DNA from: Porticoccus sp.
GTDB lineage: Bacteria > Pseudomonadota > Gammaproteobacteria > Pseudomonadales > Porticoccaceae
Reading direction: 5' to 3'
Assembly: GCA_011049795.1 (NCBI GenBank)
Contig: DRHD01000273.1
Location: forward strand, 1-7,397
DNA length: 7,397 nt
Part shown: piece by piece, positions 6,515 through 7,397 of the stretch
How the letters are laid out: each line of letters starts with the position of its first letter
Numbering within the stretch: the stretch's first letter is position 1
Notes under the pieces: model-generated
Seen by the model: the letters and a program-made list of their open reading frames with translations, nothing else
Databases searched by the model: none
What the model was told of the DNA's origin: nothing
Position numbers and translations under genes: made by a program

Positions 6515-6973
6515 TTAACCATTTTTGGCATTGACCATAGTAGAAACAAATTCCTCCCAAACGGGATGTTCACCAAGATCCCATATTGCGCTAATAAAAT
6601 CATAAACTTGGGGTTTCGACCACCCAAGCTTATTGAAGGCATAGATAGCGTAAAATGCTGAAACCCTATAGTTTGCAGCGCAATGTACCATTAGTTTTTT
6701 TCCTGAATGTGCAGATATTACTTCAGAAAAATTCTGATAGTCACTTTCAAGAGGCGATGCGAAATCCACTGGTATATATTCGTAATGAATACCCTGTGCA
6801 GCCACAATGGACGATTCACTTTGTATGGCATACTCACTCTCTTGTGGTAGAAGATTAATAACGACTTCATATCCTTCAGTTCCGAGGACATTGAGCTGTT
6901 CTTCATTTAGTAATCCTGCTGTGCTAATGGAATCACTGATCTTTTTATAATTGAAAGCCTGGTCTACGCTCAT
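6515..6973 (-). CDS. Protein tyrosine phosphatase-like protein with shortened P-loop, 152 aa
   Basis: A small cytoplasmic protein with the fold pattern of dual-specificity/BLH-type (beta-lactamase hydrolase-like) phosphatases. It has an N-terminal segment with STAGLLNEEQL and YEVVINLLP (35-43), a strand IHYEYIPVDF (62-71) in the place of the Asp loop, and the signature strand-loop-helix KKLMVHCAANYRVSAFYAIY (92-111). The P-loop reads His97-Cys98-A-A-N-Y-Arg103, that is C-x4-R, one residue shorter than the canonical C-x5-R. I recall related proteins with HCxxNxRxS, so this is probably a family trait and not damage, but activity as a phosphatase is open. The ATG (6971-6973) has AAGGAG (plus-strand 6979-6984) five bases upstream. 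The DUF3703 gene follows on the same strand after a gap of about 40 bases. Alternative: a non-catalytic phosphate- or ligand-binding relative. Confidence 0.8.
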   Translation of the reverse strand: MSVDQAFNYKKISDSISTAGLLNEEQLNVLGTEGYEVVINLLPQESEYAIQSESSIVAAQGIHYEYIPVDFASPLESDYQNFSEVISAHSGKKLMVHCAANYRVSAFYAIYAFNKLGWSKPQVYDFISAIWDLGEHPVWEEFVSTMVNAKNG

Positions 6974-7034
6974 AACTTCTCCTTGGTGGTTAATACCCGC
7001 AGCACGGGAAAATTTTGAACTCAGCGTAAAGTTT

Positions 7035-7070
7035 GTCCTTGTCCTTGTCCTTGTCCTTGTCCCTATCCCT
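7035..7070. repeat. Hexanucleotide tandem repeat (GTCCTT)n
   Basis: Four perfect GTCCTT units (7035-7058) are followed by two decayed ones, GTCCCT and ATCCCT (7059-7070). The run is in the 5' region of the phosphatase gene, 62 to 97 bases upstream of its start codon, where on the - strand it reads as AAGGAC repeats. Such arrays change copy number by slippage; six-base units would shift promoter spacing but not a reading frame. It is non-coding here. Confidence 0.85.
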
Positions 7071-7093
7071 GCGATTGCTAGCCCGGCACACCA

Positions 7094-7321
7094 CTAGACT
7101 ATCTTGCGACAGAAGCAGTAAACGAAATTTTGCTCATTGCCAGCGGGAGTATGGTGCGACTCTTTCTCATGCCCGAGCAGAAGGAATGGCTCTCCAAACT
7201 CTTGGTGTAGTTCATTTGCATTATAGCGCTTAACTGGAAGCCCGCTGCACATAGTGGGACCGTTCTCTGCGAAAGTTGCCACGATAACAAGGCCGCCTGG
7301 CTTAACTGAGCGTAGTACCGC
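7094..7321 (-). pseudogene. Class I SAM-dependent methyltransferase, 3' fragment
   Basis: The - strand reads VLRSVKPGGLVIVATFAENG and then continues through CSGLPVKRYNANELHQEFG, a GHEKESHHTPAGNEQNF segment and YCFCRK before TAG at 7094-7096. This matches the C-terminal third of small class I SAM-dependent methyltransferases, in which the final strands and the CSGLPV...HHTP segment are highly characteristic. The SAM-binding glycine motif, which lies near the N-terminus of the family, is absent. The frame is closed by a stop (7322-7324) one codon before the match begins, and nothing methyltransferase-like is clear in the remaining 73 bases to the contig end. It may be a genuine remnant, a frameshifted gene, or a misassembled contig end. 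It is co-oriented with the phosphatase and DUF3703 genes and ends about 120 bases upstream of the former. Confidence 0.72.
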
Positions 7322-7397
7322 TTACTCACTTTGAAATGCTTGTAAGGAGCAACCTTCAGCTTTACGGCATTATTGGCCCTAATCACCCATTGAAATC
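7322..7397. other. Unexplained contig end
   Basis: A - strand frame is open from the contig end and could be translated as QWVIRANNAVKLKVAP followed by YKHFKVSKRYY, but I recognise no family. It abuts the point where methyltransferase similarity stops and may be a rearrangement junction or an assembly chimera. Confidence 0.3.

Noticed and set aside
6996..7008. Hairpin CCCG-CAGCA-CGGG upstream of the phosphatase gene, followed by AAAATTTT
   Set aside because: Stem of four base pairs without a proper T tract; too weak to call a terminator or regulatory leader.
7033..7233. + strand frame beginning with a long Ser-Leu repeat
   Set aside because: It is merely the translation of the GTCCTT repeat and the antisense of the methyltransferase fragment.
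7300..7345. Possible integron attC-like sequence near GTTAAGC at the contig end
   Set aside because: The GTTAAGC lies inside codons of the conserved methyltransferase sequence (VKP), and the partner core site with matching arms is not found.
1..7397. CRISPR arrays, tRNA or rRNA genes, toxin-antitoxin or phage-defence systems
   Set aside because: I found no regularly spaced repeats, no tRNA-like cloverleaf and no defence-family protein motifs on either strand.

Overview
The window looks like one complete short metagenomic contig from a gammaproteobacterium of moderate GC. Protein style points to a marine, Cellvibrionales-like lineage, but this is an impression from the MaoC, GST and DUF2855 proteins and not a placement. 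The first 19 bases are the Tn5/Nextera mosaic-end adapter, so the left edge is a library artefact. The contig runs straight from it into an insertion-sequence transposase whose N-terminus is missing.

Layout: (1) 20-839, 3' part of a DDE transposase of ISNCY type on the + strand, with the right flank of the element up to about 1015. (2) 1043-2759, two genes on the - strand: a glutathione S-transferase (GST) followed by a two-hot-dog MaoC-type hydratase. They are separated by a REP-pair (BIME-like) element built from two inverted GTAG-hairpin units. (3) 2760-3017, a divergent control region. (4) 3018-5892, a + strand operon of a DUF2855 protein, a 211-residue GST and a 368-residue GST-like protein with a long C-terminal extension; the last two genes overlap by one base (TAATG). 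(5) 5893-6107, a convergent spacer with no gene I can support. (6) 6108-7321, three - strand features in transcription order: a 3' remnant of a class I SAM-dependent methyltransferase, a small tyrosine-phosphatase-like protein with a shortened C-x4-R P-loop, and a DUF3703 gene broken by a frameshift at a run of seven A. A hexanucleotide tandem repeat lies between the methyltransferase remnant and the phosphatase gene.

How the genes may work together (inference): three GST-fold proteins, a reductase-like DUF2855 protein and an acyl/enoyl hydratase grouped around one divergent control region suggest a small glutathione-dependent or acyl-CoA-linked catabolic or detoxification module. No substrate can be read from the sequence. 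The right-hand trio is a separate unit with apparent decay, or with uncorrected assembly errors. The adapter at the left end makes assembly error a real possibility for the frameshift and truncation at the right end.
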